A DNA stretch of 64,000 nt from the NCBI RefSeq assembly GCF_006538325.1, contig NZ_BJKK01000020.1:1-64000 (forward strand), read 5' to 3'. The stretch is from Alteromonas sp. KUL42. Lineage in GTDB: Bacteria > Pseudomonadota > Gammaproteobacteria > Enterobacterales > Alteromonadaceae. Position 1 is the first letter of the stretch; the number at the start of each line of letters is the position of its first letter. The notes under the pieces are model-generated. The model saw only the letters and a program-made list of their open reading frames with translations, did not search any database and was not told where the DNA came from. Both the position numbers and the translations under genes were made by a program. Positions 1-9,311 of the stretch are shown in pieces.

Positions 1-34
1 ACCATGCTGTGGCTTTCTTTAATGTATGTGTCAT
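1..34 (-). CDS. Partial CDS (N-terminus only), possible membrane protein of the iron-uptake operon
   Basis: An ATG at 34 on the minus strand is preceded by a good ribosome-binding site (aaagga, about 8 bases upstream). It opens a frame that reads MTHTLKKATAW before leaving the window. It follows the small periplasmic protein gene after 26 bases, so it is probably the third gene of the TonB receptor operon. The short lysine-rich start ending in a tryptophan resembles the N-terminus of PepSY-type membrane ferric-siderophore reductases often found beside such receptors, but eleven residues cannot prove that. The start is well supported; the product is a guess. Confidence 0.45.
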   Translation of the reverse strand, partial: MTHTLKKATAW

Positions 35-60
35 AAAATATTCCTTTCTATTGAGTTACC

Positions 61-567
61 TCACTGATTTTTACGCTCTTCAATGCGTTGATGAATAGCA
101 TCGAGTTTTATAAAGCTCTCAAGTAACTCAGGGTGTGTTGCCATTAACGCAGCAACATGCTCAAAGGCTTCTTCTCTTGTATCTTGTGTTAAGAAACGTA
201 CATGGCCATCATCAGGTAAGCGATTAAAATCAATACCCGGCTTTGTAGAAGACGTTTTTATAAGCATGGCTCTAAAATCTTTCACAAAGCGCGGCTCGCA
301 CAATTTACGTGCAATTTGGCTTCCAATAGGCTTGCGATATTCACACAGCATATCGAATTTCGCCACCTCATTGATGGTGTTGTACATCTCAAGAAATGCG
401 AAGCGTTGTTTGTCAAAGTCACGCTTTAGCTGTGGTGTTGTTTTTTCACCCACCACATCAATACGTTCCATATCAGGTTTATCTAATTGGGCGAATGCCT
501 GACTGCCTGCACTTAAACCTAAACTAAGTAAAACACATTTGAATAGTCGAAAAGATAACAATTTCAT
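61..567 (-). CDS. Small periplasmic protein of unknown function in a TonB-receptor operon
   Basis: I do not recognise a family. The protein of about 168 residues starts with a clear signal peptide (basic start, hydrophobic core, cleavage near SQAFA-Q), so it should be periplasmic. Just after the cleavage site it carries MERIDVVGEK, which looks like the TonB-box segment of TonB-dependent receptors. The rest is charged and helical-looking with two cysteines (near residues 76 and 91) that could form a disulfide. I chose ATG at 567 over GTG at 570 because an aggga-type ribosome-binding site sits just upstream. It lies downstream of the TonB receptor gene, past a terminator hairpin, and directly before another gene, which suggests a role in iron uptake by association only. 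Confidence 0.7.
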   Translation of the reverse strand: MKLLSFRLFKCVLLSLGLSAGSQAFAQLDKPDMERIDVVGEKTTPQLKRDFDKQRFAFLEMYNTINEVAKFDMLCEYRKPIGSQIARKLCEPRFVKDFRAMLIKTSSTKPGIDFNRLPDDGHVRFLTQDTREEAFEHVAALMATHPELLESFIKLDAIHQRIEERKNQ

Positions 568-694
568 CACAAGTCCCTTTATTTAATGAATTGGTTTTGA
601 ACGTTATAACGTTCTCAATGTAGCAGTTGATGTAAAACTAATCAACGAGAGCCATTTAGCCGTCGGAGACTCTTGGCTTTGCTTCGAAAATAAA

Positions 695-719
695 AAAACG
701 CGGCATAGAGCCGCGTTTT
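695..719 (-). terminator. Rho-independent terminator after the TonB receptor gene
   Basis: A ten-base stem (aaaacgcggc / gccgcgtttt) with a five-base loop is followed on the minus strand by a run of T. It lies about 40 bases after the receptor stop codon, so the downstream small gene is expressed by read-through or from its own promoter. Confidence 0.85.
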
Positions 720-759
720 CCGTACTTAAGGTGCTTTACAGTGCATTAATCGAGGTCAA

Positions 760-2853
760 TTAGAAGGTGTAGGCCGCACTTAGCTGTGCATTAATTCCCG
801 CCCCATAATAACCAATAGTGTGTAAGCTATTGATGTACTTCTTATCAAAAATATTATTGATGTTCATACGTACTGTTAGGTTTTCACTGAACGCTTGCGA
901 GGCATAAACATTACCAAGGAAATAAGCCCCTTGCTCAACGTTGTAGTCAACATTACTGATTTCAGATTGCCATCTACCACCAAAGCCTAGCTCAACTTCT
1001 GGGGCAACTGGTACGGTATACGCCAACTGGAAAGTAACCACGTCACGTGGTGCCCACGTGTTAGCATCATTCCCTTGTTCATCTTGCACATCAATATTGG
1101 TATAAGAAGCGTTAACGCGAAGGTCGTCAGTTACACGTCCGGCCACTTCAATTTCAAAACCATCAGATTCAACTGACACACCTTTGTAGTAATACTGTAG
1201 CGTATCTGGGTTAGTACCTGCGTACGCTGCAAGGTTATCTTGCTCAGCAGTAAAGTAGGCGAACGTTGTTAGTAATTTGTCGTCGAACCACTGTGCTTTA
1301 AAACCCGCTTCAAAGTTCTTGCCTTTGGTTGGATCTAAATATTGGCCGTTAATGTCATACTGCTCTTGCGGCTGATAAACATCTGAATAACTTACATACG
1401 CGTTTACGTCTTCAGTAACCGCATAGGTGGCACCTAGATAAGGGCTCGCCTCGCTTTCTGAATTGTCGATAATTGCACCGGCATTGTTACCATTGCGTTC
1501 AAAATCAATAGCGTTGAACCCTGCAACTACGAACATTTCATCGGTTACGCTAAACTTTGCAGAGCCGAAATAACGCGTTAAGGTTTGCTCGATGTTTGAA
1601 TACTCAGACACACCCAGCCAATCTGGCTCTGGAATAGCGTTTAAATCATAAGGAAATGCGGGGGTTGGGCCATACGCCGGAGTTGTACCATAGTCAAATG
1701 CATGTACAAATGAAACATCATCGCTGGTCGCATGGCTAACGCCGAAATTCACTTCATGATCTCGGCCAAATAGTTCGAATGACCCGAATACACGCCCTTC
1801 AACAAGGTGTGAATCACGCTCTGAGTCATAACGCCCTGGCCAACCAACAAGGCCAAGTCCAGTGTCTTTATCGATAGTACCGTAGGCGTAAAACAGCTTA
1901 CTTTGATCTTCAAAGTCACGATAGTTATAGCTAAGCAATAGTTGCCAATCGTTGTCGAACACATAGTCTAGCTCAACAAACGCGTTAGTAGTTTCAGTAT
2001 CCCACTTGGTCCATTCTTGAGTTGTCGTATCGCTTACATCCCACTCTGCTTGCGTACCGTCTGTGTAATTGAAGACTAAGCCGCCCCAGGTGTTGCCATC
2101 GGTATTCGCGTCTTGAACTGACAAGCCAAAGGTAACGGTAGCGTTGTCGGTTAGCTGCCCGTCAACTACCCCGTATAAAAAGCTGCGTTCGTTTTCTAGT
2201 CCGTTTAGGTGAGACTCCTTGTTCTCGTAACTGCCCACTACGCGCGCAGCCCAACGGCCGTCTTCTGTTAGCAAAACAGAATAGTCACCTTGCGCGCGTT
2301 TAAAGTTGTATGAGCCCGCGCTAACTGCAACTTCGCCGCCCTCTTCATTTTTAGGGCGCTTGCGTACATAGTTGATGGTACCTGATGCATTACCCACACC
2401 GGTAAGCAATCCGTTTGCACCGCGGATCACTTCAATTTGTTCGTACCCATAAGCTTCAACGGCACCGGTAACAATACCCCAGTCGTTGGGCAAACCTACA
2501 CCATCTATTTGTGTGTTTTTAATCTCAAATCCACGGGCAGTGTAGTTAGTTCGGTTGGTTTCCCACTCTTCTACGTTGATACCGGGTGCTAGTTTCAACG
2601 CATCGTTAATATTGAACGCACCAAAAGACTGCATAAGGTCTTCAGATAAGATACTAATGGACTGTGGCGTTTCACTAATTTCCATCGTCAATCCCGTTGC
2701 ACCACGGCTAACGCGGTTTTGACGTACGCCTACAATACGAATTTTCTCTACATCCGCTTCTTTTATTTCCGAGCCGTCATTTTGCGCAGTTTGAGCGCTA
2801 ACAGACATAGCAAAAGCAATTGGTGTAAGTGCAAATAAGGAAAGTCGTTTCAT
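760..2853 (-). CDS. TonB-dependent siderophore receptor (FhuE/FpvA type)
   Basis: This outer-membrane receptor imports a ferric siderophore using energy from TonB-ExbB-ExbD. The 697-residue product has a signal peptide (residues 1-20), a TonB-box-like VEKIRIVG around residues 35-42, a plug domain at about 60-170 with the siderophore-receptor signatures SETPQSISIL, ARGFEI and IEVIRGANGLLTG, and a long barrel ending in the aromatic residue expected for Bam-dependent insertion (YTF). An upstream ATG at 2880 is possible, but the ATG at 2853 starts directly at a normal signal peptide and has a gggta ribosome-binding site. A perfect Fur-box palindrome lies 70-90 bases upstream, so iron repression is very likely. 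The actual siderophore cannot be told from sequence. Confidence 0.95.
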   Translation of the reverse strand: MKRLSLFALTPIAFAMSVSAQTAQNDGSEIKEADVEKIRIVGVRQNRVSRGATGLTMEISETPQSISILSEDLMQSFGAFNINDALKLAPGINVEEWETNRTNYTARGFEIKNTQIDGVGLPNDWGIVTGAVEAYGYEQIEVIRGANGLLTGVGNASGTINYVRKRPKNEEGGEVAVSAGSYNFKRAQGDYSVLLTEDGRWAARVVGSYENKESHLNGLENERSFLYGVVDGQLTDNATVTFGLSVQDANTDGNTWGGLVFNYTDGTQAEWDVSDTTTQEWTKWDTETTNAFVELDYVFDNDWQLLLSYNYRDFEDQSKLFYAYGTIDKDTGLGLVGWPGRYDSERDSHLVEGRVFGSFELFGRDHEVNFGVSHATSDDVSFVHAFDYGTTPAYGPTPAFPYDLNAIPEPDWLGVSEYSNIEQTLTRYFGSAKFSVTDEMFVVAGFNAIDFERNGNNAGAIIDNSESEASPYLGATYAVTEDVNAYVSYSDVYQPQEQYDINGQYLDPTKGKNFEAGFKAQWFDDKLLTTFAYFTAEQDNLAAYAGTNPDTLQYYYKGVSVESDGFEIEVAGRVTDDLRVNASYTNIDVQDEQGNDANTWAPRDVVTFQLAYTVPVAPEVELGFGGRWQSEISNVDYNVEQGAYFLGNVYASQAFSENLTVRMNINNIFDKKYINSLHTIGYYGAGINAQLSAAYTF

Positions 2854-2921
2854 AGTGTACCCAGCATTGTTGTAATTCATTGTGATGGCTGCGCATTATA
2901 ATGAATAAAACAATTTACACA

Positions 2922-2940
2922 AATGATAATTATTATCATT
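2922..2940. promoter_or_regulatory. Fur box
   Basis: The sequence aatgataattattatcatt is a perfect 9-1-9 palindrome and close to the classical Fur consensus built from GATAAT hexamers. It sits upstream of the siderophore receptor gene and in the shared intergenic space with the divergent barrel gene at 3151, so Fur could affect both. Confidence 0.92.
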
Positions 2941-3150
2941 AGTTTTACTGAAAGTCATATCACACACTGACACTTCCTTTAGTTACATTCTGTAACACTA
3001 CACCACTGAATAAAGGATGATTTCTCTTTCAATAGCCCTTACATTCATGCCGTTGCCTAAGCGTATGGATTTCTTTGACAAAATGAACGGTAGATTTCTA
3101 TGCGCACACACTGGTTTAACAACCAAACACTTTTACAATAAGGAAGAGAA

Positions 3151-3723
3151 ATGAAAAAAATTGCACTCGCAGTTGCACTGAGTGTTGCATCAACAGGCGC
3201 ATTTGCCGCAGCACCTGCTTGGGATTTTGTTCAAGGTAGTTACATCACGACTGACTTTGATGAGTCAGACTTTGAATATGAGCCAGATGGCTTCGCTATT
3301 TCAGCATCAAAACTGGTTACTGATGACGTATTTGTAACGGGTGAATACTCACAACAAAATGACGACATCCTAGGTATTGAAGTTGATCTAGACATGCTAA
3401 CGCTTGGCCTTGGCTACCGTTATGCTATCTCAAACACCACAGACCTTTTTGGTATTGTGAGCTATGAGAAAGTTGAGATTTCAGGCTCAGGCGAGTCGGA
3501 AGATGAAGATGGCTACGGTTTAACTGCCGGCGCTCGTTCTATGGTTACTGACAACGTTGAACTACGCGGCGCAATTAAGTTCATCGACACTGACAGCGGT
3601 AGCGATACATCATTTTTGGTAGGTGCGGATTACTTCTTCAGCCCAGCTTTCGCGGTAGGTGTAAGTTACGAAACCTCTGACGACTTAAGCACATTAGGCT
3701 TAAACGCACGTTACAACTTCTAA
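3151..3723 (+). CDS. Outer-membrane beta-barrel protein (small porin-like family)
   Basis: The 190-residue product has a textbook signal peptide (MKKIALAVALSVASTGAFA) and then alternating short strands of the kind seen in eight-stranded OmpW/OmpA-like barrels, ending with RYNF, the C-terminal phenylalanine signature for outer-membrane assembly. It is rich in acidic residues and has few basic ones, as in many marine outer-membrane proteins. A strong ribosome-binding site (aaggaag) precedes the ATG. It is monocistronic: a strong terminator follows. Function is unknown; it could be a small pore or a structural barrel. Confidence 0.88.
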   Translation: MKKIALAVALSVASTGAFAAAPAWDFVQGSYITTDFDESDFEYEPDGFAISASKLVTDDVFVTGEYSQQNDDILGIEVDLDMLTLGLGYRYAISNTTDLFGIVSYEKVEISGSGESEDEDGYGLTAGARSMVTDNVELRGAIKFIDTDSGSDTSFLVGADYFFSPAFAVGVSYETSDDLSTLGLNARYNF

Positions 3724-3767
3724 GCGCCAAGTAAGTACAGCTTGTACTGTACCAAACTGATATTGAT

Positions 3768-3797
3768 ATAAGCCGCGTTGTCGCGGCTTATTTTTTG
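3768..3797 (+). terminator. Rho-independent terminator
   Basis: A ten-base perfect stem (ataagccgcg / cgcggcttat) with a four-base loop is followed by six T, 45 bases after the barrel gene stop. Confidence 0.9.
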
Positions 3798-3847
3798 TCG
3801 GCTGTCAGCTCTTTCTGCTCTCTCACCATGATCTTTATGATCGCTAT

Positions 3848-4855
3848 TCACTTATCAAGTCTAAGTTCACTTAGCGCATTTTCTATATCCTGCTTTTGAT
3901 ACGCACTTTCTGTGTTCTCGAGTACTGTTTTCAAACTTATTTCATAGGCTTTTTCTAGCGCATCTTGCTCATTAACTTCAACATTCGGTATTACCCCTTT
4001 CCCCTCCCAGTTGGTTTGGGTGATAGGGTTAATCGCCCGTGTTGCAGGAATTCCAATACGCATATTATCTGTCAGCGGGAACCATCTCCACGGGTTAGCC
4101 CCTCCTTTGCTAGGCTCACCTATGATAGTGGCGCGGCCCATATGTTTTAAGTTATAAGCAAACTCTTCTGCGGCTGAAAAGGTATTTTGGCCAACTAAGA
4201 TATAAAGAGGGACTGACTCAAGCTTGCCGCCATCAATGTTTTTTTCTGTGTAAAAATCATTGCTAACATCAGTATAGCGCGTATAGAAAGAGTTGGTGTG
4301 AACTCTACCTTTTACAAAGTAGCTGATTAACCAGCTAACCATTTCACCACTTCCTCCACCATTTTCCCTCAAGTCGATAATTAGGCCATCAACATCACTC
4401 AATAACTGCATGACATTATTGAACTTTTGTTGCGTGTTGTTGTTTAAGTTGGCAAAGCCCCAAAACTCTATATAGCCAATATTGCCTTGTTTAATTTCTA
4501 CATGTCTAAGCCCAGCGTTTTTGCGGTCGAGTTTAGTGAACCAAGGCTCTTTGGGGAAAGTGGCTTTTTCTTTCGTATTGGCAGTGGGGATAGGTTGTAC
4601 GGTAAAGTGTTTATCAAAGCCTTCTAAGTGAGCAGTGAGAATGTTACCAATTTCTTGCTCGCTAGTTGCATTAGCCAATGCGTGTTGAAGCTCAGTATTG
4701 TCTAAACTCGTTGTGATGTTGGGAATGCTTTCCGATAGTACGTAGTATTGATTAATATTTTGCTTAGTTGCTTCAAGCAATGCGTTAATATCTGATGCTT
4801 TACAATGAGCTGCCAATACAACGAAAAGAATGGCCGTATATACTATGCGTAACAA
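3848..4855 (-). CDS. Secreted S41-family (C-terminal processing type) serine peptidase
   Basis: The product is a periplasmic or exported endopeptidase of the S41 family. The tail-specific protease core is visible: the strand IGYIEFWGF, then LIIDLRENGGG, then NTFSAAEEFAYNL, in which the serine of FSAAE is the family nucleophile, and later IGEPSKGGANPW. There is no PDZ domain, as in the shorter S41 proteins. The open frame extends upstream to 5035, but that extension has no signal-like start and overlaps the divergent gene. A TTG at 4855 preceded by aagga at seven bases starts directly at a signal peptide (MLRIVYTAILFVVLAAHCKA), giving about 335 residues; I prefer it. The substrate is unknown. 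Confidence 0.85.
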   Translation of the reverse strand: MLRIVYTAILFVVLAAHCKASDINALLEATKQNINQYYVLSESIPNITTSLDNTELQHALANATSEQEIGNILTAHLEGFDKHFTVQPIPTANTKEKATFPKEPWFTKLDRKNAGLRHVEIKQGNIGYIEFWGFANLNNNTQQKFNNVMQLLSDVDGLIIDLRENGGGSGEMVSWLISYFVKGRVHTNSFYTRYTDVSNDFYTEKNIDGGKLESVPLYILVGQNTFSAAEEFAYNLKHMGRATIIGEPSKGGANPWRWFPLTDNMRIGIPATRAINPITQTNWEGKGVIPNVEVNEQDALEKAYEISLKTVLENTESAYQKQDIENALSELRLDK

Positions 4856-4912
4856 AGGAATATCCTTAACAAATTTAAAACGCCACACTATCACACAAAG
4901 GGTGAATCGAGA

Positions 4913-5596
4913 GTGAACAGCGCCAACAAATCTTTTACCGCTTCCCGTATTGCCGCATATCTTTGTGCAGTGTGCTTTGTGGTTGGGTTTGTAATGATTT
5001 TCTATATAGAGCCAGGAATAAACCTCAACCCCCACCAGCGCTTGGCATTTATTTTATCGAACGGCCGCTATTTTCAGCTTTGGTATAGCACAATTTTCGT
5101 GTTATTTGGCTTAAGTTTGCTGGTGCTCGTTAATGGTATCAATAAACTAATTTCTCGCCGGCAAACGCTAACCTATTATCTAAGTATGATGTTTGGATTC
5201 GTTTGGGGGTGTTACGCTATTATCTGTGGTCTCATTGCCATATTGTCTATCGAATATCTTCTAATGCTGCCCACTCAAGAGCAATCATCGGTATGGTTTG
5301 CCTTATACAGTATTCAAATAGGTTTGGGCGATGGCGTTGAATGGGTAGGCGGCTGTTGGCTTTTCACTTTGAGTTTACACGGTCTCAGGCATAAACTCTC
5401 TCAACCCGCCATACATTATTATGGCTTGCTAGTTGGCCTAATGGGGTGCGTAACCCTCATCCCTGCTTTCCGTGAAGCCGGCGCGTTATTTGGCCTAGGC
5501 CAAATTGTATGGTTCGCTTTTGTAGGGGCGCGCTTGTTTGAGCAAACAAGCAATCTTATTCCCTCAAAGGAGATACGGTTACCGAATAATGGTTAG
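4913..5596 (+). CDS. DUF4386-like integral membrane protein
   Basis: The 227-residue product has about six hydrophobic segments and ends with a region typical of DUF4386 proteins (YYGLLVG, then LFGLGQIVWFAFVG). No catalytic motif is evident and the biochemical role of the family is not known. It starts at a GTG (4913), divergent from the S41 peptidase gene, leaving only 57 bases between the two starts. Its 3' end overlaps the 3' end of the histidine kinase gene on the other strand by 41 bases. Confidence 0.75.
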   Translation: MNSANKSFTASRIAAYLCAVCFVVGFVMIFYIEPGINLNPHQRLAFILSNGRYFQLWYSTIFVLFGLSLLVLVNGINKLISRRQTLTYYLSMMFGFVWGCYAIICGLIAILSIEYLLMLPTQEQSSVWFALYSIQIGLGDGVEWVGGCWLFTLSLHGLRHKLSQPAIHYYGLLVGLMGCVTLIPAFREAGALFGLGQIVWFAFVGARLFEQTSNLIPSKEIRLPNNG

Positions 5597-6842
5597 CGGT
5601 ATGATGAATAGCAATGCGCCAACCCATCACTTGTGCAATTCTCTGTACCAAATATTGGCCGTGCCCTAAACCCTGATAGTTGCTTGAGCGAACATCCGCA
5701 ATGTCATTTTCAAATACAATTCCCGCCTCATTTGAAAATATACGCATGCGCTGTTGGTCCTCGCTGTCACTTCGCTGCCCACCGTGATAGAAACCGTTAT
5801 TAATAAGGTTTTGGAATAACAGGGTAATTAAGTGCGCATTCCCAATTCCGGTTATATTTGGCTTCACATTTACGTCTACATCAAAATGGTGCGCTGTGTT
5901 GGCACCATATAAAGCCAATATGGTGCGTTCGATAATGGGTAATAGAGAGATTGACTCGAATACCAAATTCTCTTTTCGCGCCAATGACAATAGCACTTCT
6001 ACCGTATTGTGCAGTGTATGCGCAGACATCGAAATAAGCTGCCTGTCATCTTCAGACATAGACGCATTCCCTTCTGACTGGCTTTCGTTTAGCACCAAGG
6101 TATTTTGAATAAGCGCAATTGGTGTGCGCAGTTCGTGACTCACATCATTAGCAAAATCGTGCTCTCTTCGCCAAGCCTGCTGCAAAGCAAGGAATGTTTT
6201 CTCAAAGGTTTGAGCGAGTCTCCCAATTTCATCTTGTCTATCTGCTTCGTCTATCTGACATTTTGCATCAACTTCCTGCGATGCCACTTTGTTGGTTAGT
6301 GAAATAATAGGGGCAGCCAACTTTGCAGCTATGAACCACGTACTAAGTACAGTCAGAAGTATTACACCAATGGCAGCACTGAACAGAAACACACCGAATA
6401 CAGATGAAAAGTAAGAAAGAACCGCTGTGTTTTGTGTATTCAGCGTAACGTATACATTGTGCACCGGAGTGGGTTGACCATTTACTGTTAGGGGAGCCGT
6501 TAAGGGCACATAGAAAGCAAACCCCTTTGCTTCCTTGTATTCAAAACTATATAGATTCTCATCAAAAATACTGGGGATGAGTATCCCCATTTCAGCAACG
6601 TCCTCACTGCGCAATATAGAAATATCATTTTTCAAAAACTGCTCAGGGCGACTCAGCTCTACTTCGGACACATTGTGGTTAGGCGACGTAATTAACGCAG
6701 CTTCACTGGATAAGATGTAATGCGACACCCAACTCTCCGTTACATCCACAAACAAAACTGTCATGCGAAAATAGAAGAGATTGATCACCACCACCAGTGC
6801 TCCGAACCCAAAAAACAACTGTCCACGGATCCCTTTAAACAT
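5556..6842 (-). CDS. Sensor histidine kinase of a two-component pair
   Basis: This membrane kinase is the partner of the OmpR-type regulator just upstream. It has an N-terminal membrane helix (about 7-30), a periplasmic sensor of roughly 110 residues, a second helix (about 150-175), a HAMP linker, an H-box with FANDVSHELRTP (histidine near residue 240), an N-box (LINNGFYH) and a G2 box (GLGHGQYLVQRI). The G1 box is weak: where DNGPGI would be expected it reads ENDIADV, so ATP binding may be atypical. The ATG overlaps the last eight bases of the regulator gene, showing translational coupling. The signal is unknown. Confidence 0.92.
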   Translation of the reverse strand: MFKGIRGQLFFGFGALVVVINLFYFRMTVLFVDVTESWVSHYILSSEAALITSPNHNVSEVELSRPEQFLKNDISILRSEDVAEMGILIPSIFDENLYSFEYKEAKGFAFYVPLTAPLTVNGQPTPVHNVYVTLNTQNTAVLSYFSSVFGVFLFSAAIGVILLTVLSTWFIAAKLAAPIISLTNKVASQEVDAKCQIDEADRQDEIGRLAQTFEKTFLALQQAWRREHDFANDVSHELRTPIALIQNTLVLNESQSEGNASMSEDDRQLISMSAHTLHNTVEVLLSLARKENLVFESISLLPIIERTILALYGANTAHHFDVDVNVKPNITGIGNAHLITLLFQNLINNGFYHGGQRSDSEDQQRMRIFSNEAGIVFENDIADVRSSNYQGLGHGQYLVQRIAQVMGWRIAIHHTANHYSVTVSPLRE

Positions 6843-7530
6843 TGTTTAAACCTTCAAGTTTGTAACCAATGTTACCAATAGTGGAAAGCGAAAGTGATGA
6901 AGAAGACTGAGCGAGCGCTTTACGCAAATTGTACATATGCGATTTTAATGGGTTGCTCTCTGGTAGCTCATTATTCCACAGCGTACTAATTAAATCGCTT
7001 CTTGCTACAGGGTTGGGGTAGGCTTTCACCAATTCATACAAAATTTGAAAGCCAACTTTAGTGACCTTGATGTTGCTGCCATTGTATTCAACGGAAAACG
7101 CCTTGGTATCTAGTGTTAACCCGCCTTTTTCAATAACGGTATTGGTGTGCAGTTGAGGACGACGAGCCAGTGCTTGGCAGCGAAACACTAGCTCTCGAAG
7201 GTCACAGGGCTTCGTTAGGTAGTCGTCTGTACCCGACATAAAGCCTTTCGCTTTGTCCTCAAATGCATCGCGGGCAGTTAGCATCAAAATAGGTGTAACG
7301 CGTTGTTGTGATTGCTTAATTTTTTGGCATACCGTTAAGCCATCGCAATCTGGTAGGTTTAAATCAAGCACAATAACGTCGTATATATTCTCAGTGGCAA
7401 GAGTAATTCCTTGATTGCCTTTATCAGCAAAATCAACGTGCCAGCCTAAGCCTTCAACAAATCGCGTTACTTGTTTAGCCAATGCCAAATTATCTTCAAT
7501 GAGCAATATTGATAAGACATTGTCTGACAT
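6835..7530 (-). CDS. OmpR/PhoB-family response regulator
   Basis: The 231-residue product has a receiver domain with the phospho-acceptor aspartate in VIVLDLNLPDCDG (around residue 55), the conserved lysine in YLTKPCDL, and a C-terminal winged helix (about 130-228) of the OmpR type. It is co-transcribed with the downstream kinase with an eight-base overlap. A ribosome-binding site (gagagaaaagga) precedes the ATG. Likely targets are its neighbours (serine hydrolase, S41 peptidase or DUF4386 protein), but no operator was identified. Confidence 0.94.
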   Translation of the reverse strand: MSDNVLSILLIEDNLALAKQVTRFVEGLGWHVDFADKGNQGITLATENIYDVIVLDLNLPDCDGLTVCQKIKQSQQRVTPILMLTARDAFEDKAKGFMSGTDDYLTKPCDLRELVFRCQALARRPQLHTNTVIEKGGLTLDTKAFSVEYNGSNIKVTKVGFQILYELVKAYPNPVARSDLISTLWNNELPESNPLKSHMYNLRKALAQSSSSLSLSTIGNIGYKLEGLNNV

Positions 7531-7651
7531 CCTTTTCTCTCCTGCTTTTTACTTCAAACTTGGTTTATAAAAGCCCGCAAACGCTGATTTTACATAGCTT
7601 GTTTATTACTTAGGTAGGTATTAAGCAAATGCCTACACGGCCTGTACCAAC

Positions 7652-8804
7652 CTATTGCATTGCCTCTGCCAGCACGTTTTGCATCAGATTATCTACTTTC
7701 ACTACACAGGCTTCATAGCCATTGCAATTAGCAAATAAAGTGATGGTCGTATTACTATCAACAATGTGTAAATTCATGGTTTTATAACCGGCTTCATCAC
7801 CACCATGATGATATACGTGGTGACCTTCTACTATCTCACTGAATACACCCAAACCAAAGTCCATTGAATACGGTGTGTCTATAATACTGTCTTCACCAAT
7901 CAGTAATTCTTGTACTTCTTCAGGCACCACGCTGTCTTCTTGGACTATCGCGCGCAGTAACGTAGATAAGTCGTTAACTGTCGTTACCAAAGGTGCATCA
8001 GCAACGCCTAGGCTTGCGTAAAACGGCTTAGTATTTACCATTTCGCCATCAAGCAAAATATATCCTGGAATAGATTCGCCTAAGTCGTTCTCAAAACCAC
8101 TATAGTAAGTATTGTTCATACCTAAAGGAATAAATACTCTATTGCGCAAAGCGGTGTGGTGATGCTCGCCTAATACACTGTCTAGAATAAGACCTGCCAA
8201 TAAATAGTGGGAATTAGAATAGTGTACACTTTCGCCTGGCGCAAAATACGCGGGCTTATTATAGATATATTCCAATGCATCGATGTCTGACTTAAGTGTT
8301 CCGATACTGTTCTGACCATCTTCAAACCAAGCAGGCGAAGTATCTTCATCCAAATAATCATGTACCCCTGCACTATGGTTAAGTAACTGTCTGATAGTGA
8401 TTTCTTGTGAGTAAGGGATGTTATCAAGAATACTGTTTGGTAAATAATTCGCTATTTTATCTTCAATATTTAATAAACCTTCGTGATGTAACATAGCCAC
8501 TAGCAACGCCGTTGCGTTTTTTACCTGCGCTACCTGCTGGCATTTGATAGTAAGTTTGCATAGCCGTATGCGCTTCGAGATCTGCAATACCGGCAGAGCC
8601 GATGAAATCAATGTCATCACCTTGCACACTTAAGATCAGGCCCGGTACATCTTGTCCCACGGTTGAATCAAGTAAATTCTGTAGTGCAGAACCACCTGTT
8701 ACAGGGGGAATGATAGGTTCGCTGCTATCGCTGCCACCACAGGCACATAGGGCAGTTACACCAAGCCCAATTATCGTTGAGTATACGAGTTTACGTAAGT
8801 TCAT
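7652..8804 (-). pseudogene. Frameshifted beta-lactamase-family serine hydrolase (lipoprotein)
   Basis: Two overlapping minus-strand frames together encode one class C beta-lactamase/esterase-like protein of about 383 residues. The first part (8804 to about 8520) has a lipoprotein signal ending CACGG and reaches the catalytic SxxK motif as GSAGK. The second part continues NATALLVAMLHHEG and keeps the YxN motif (HYSNSHYL) and the HHGG motif near the C-terminus. The break lies in a six-base T tract at 8517-8522 (A6 in the coding strand). Removing one base restores GSAGKNATALL without any gap. Every active-site motif is intact, so this is either a very recent frameshift or a sequencing error. Confidence 0.88.
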
Positions 8805-8970
8805 TACTTGTCATCCTTTTAAGCTGTTCATTTATTCCTTAGCACGCGCTAAGGGCATGGGTTACTAAAGCGTGACTAAGATAACGGCAGCGAAGTGAAT
8901 CAAAGGTGAATGAACACCGCATTTTTAGAGTGTTCTGAATATTTGCAGGTGAGGAAATTTTTCCCAGATG

Positions 8971-9020
8971 AAAAAAAGCCCCAATAGCGCTATTAAAAGC
9001 AATGCCATTGGGGTTATTTA
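8971..9020. terminator. Bidirectional terminator-like hairpin
   Basis: The arms gccccaat (8978-8985) and attgggg (9007-9013) pair around a loop of about 20 bases, with a run of seven A on the left and a T-rich tract on the right. It lies between the serine hydrolase and the kinase remnant. The long loop makes it weaker than a classical terminator. Confidence 0.5.
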
Positions 9021-9151
9021 TTTTCGAACTGCAGGCTGCTAAAACCTATTCATGTCGAAGTGCTGTTATTGGGGCACAACGCGCCACTCTTGCTGCATTT
9101 CCACCAACGGTTATCCACGCAATAAGTACAGACGAAGAGATAATAGGCTAA

Positions 9152-9295
9152 GTATTCGTGCCCTTTTTCACCACCAAACGCGATGGTACTGGCGTCGGAT
9201 TGGCCCTCACCCAGCAAATTATGATAGCTCATGGGGGCCAAGTTAAAGTGTGTAATACAGAACAAGGCGGGGCGTGTTTTAGTCTTATATTCTAG
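9152..9295 (+). pseudogene. Remnant of a sensor histidine kinase (C-terminal ATPase end)
   Basis: The plus frame between stops at 9149-9151 and 9293-9295 reads VFVPFFTTKRDGTGVGLALT and then QQIMIAHGGQVKV, NTEQGGACFSLIF. This is the F-box, G2-box and last strands of the histidine kinase HATPase domain, in the correct order and with its natural C-terminus. Nothing upstream encodes the rest; the preceding frame is closed by a stop and only loosely resembles kinase sequence. It is therefore the 3' scar of a deleted kinase gene. No start codon or ribosome-binding site precedes it. Confidence 0.78.
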
Positions 9296-9311
9296 CGCTG
9301 TATTTAACGAC

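Noticed and set aside
9050..9265. A 71-codon minus-strand open frame opposite the kinase remnant
   Set aside because: The plus frame carries recognisable kinase motifs, which makes the opposite frame spurious.
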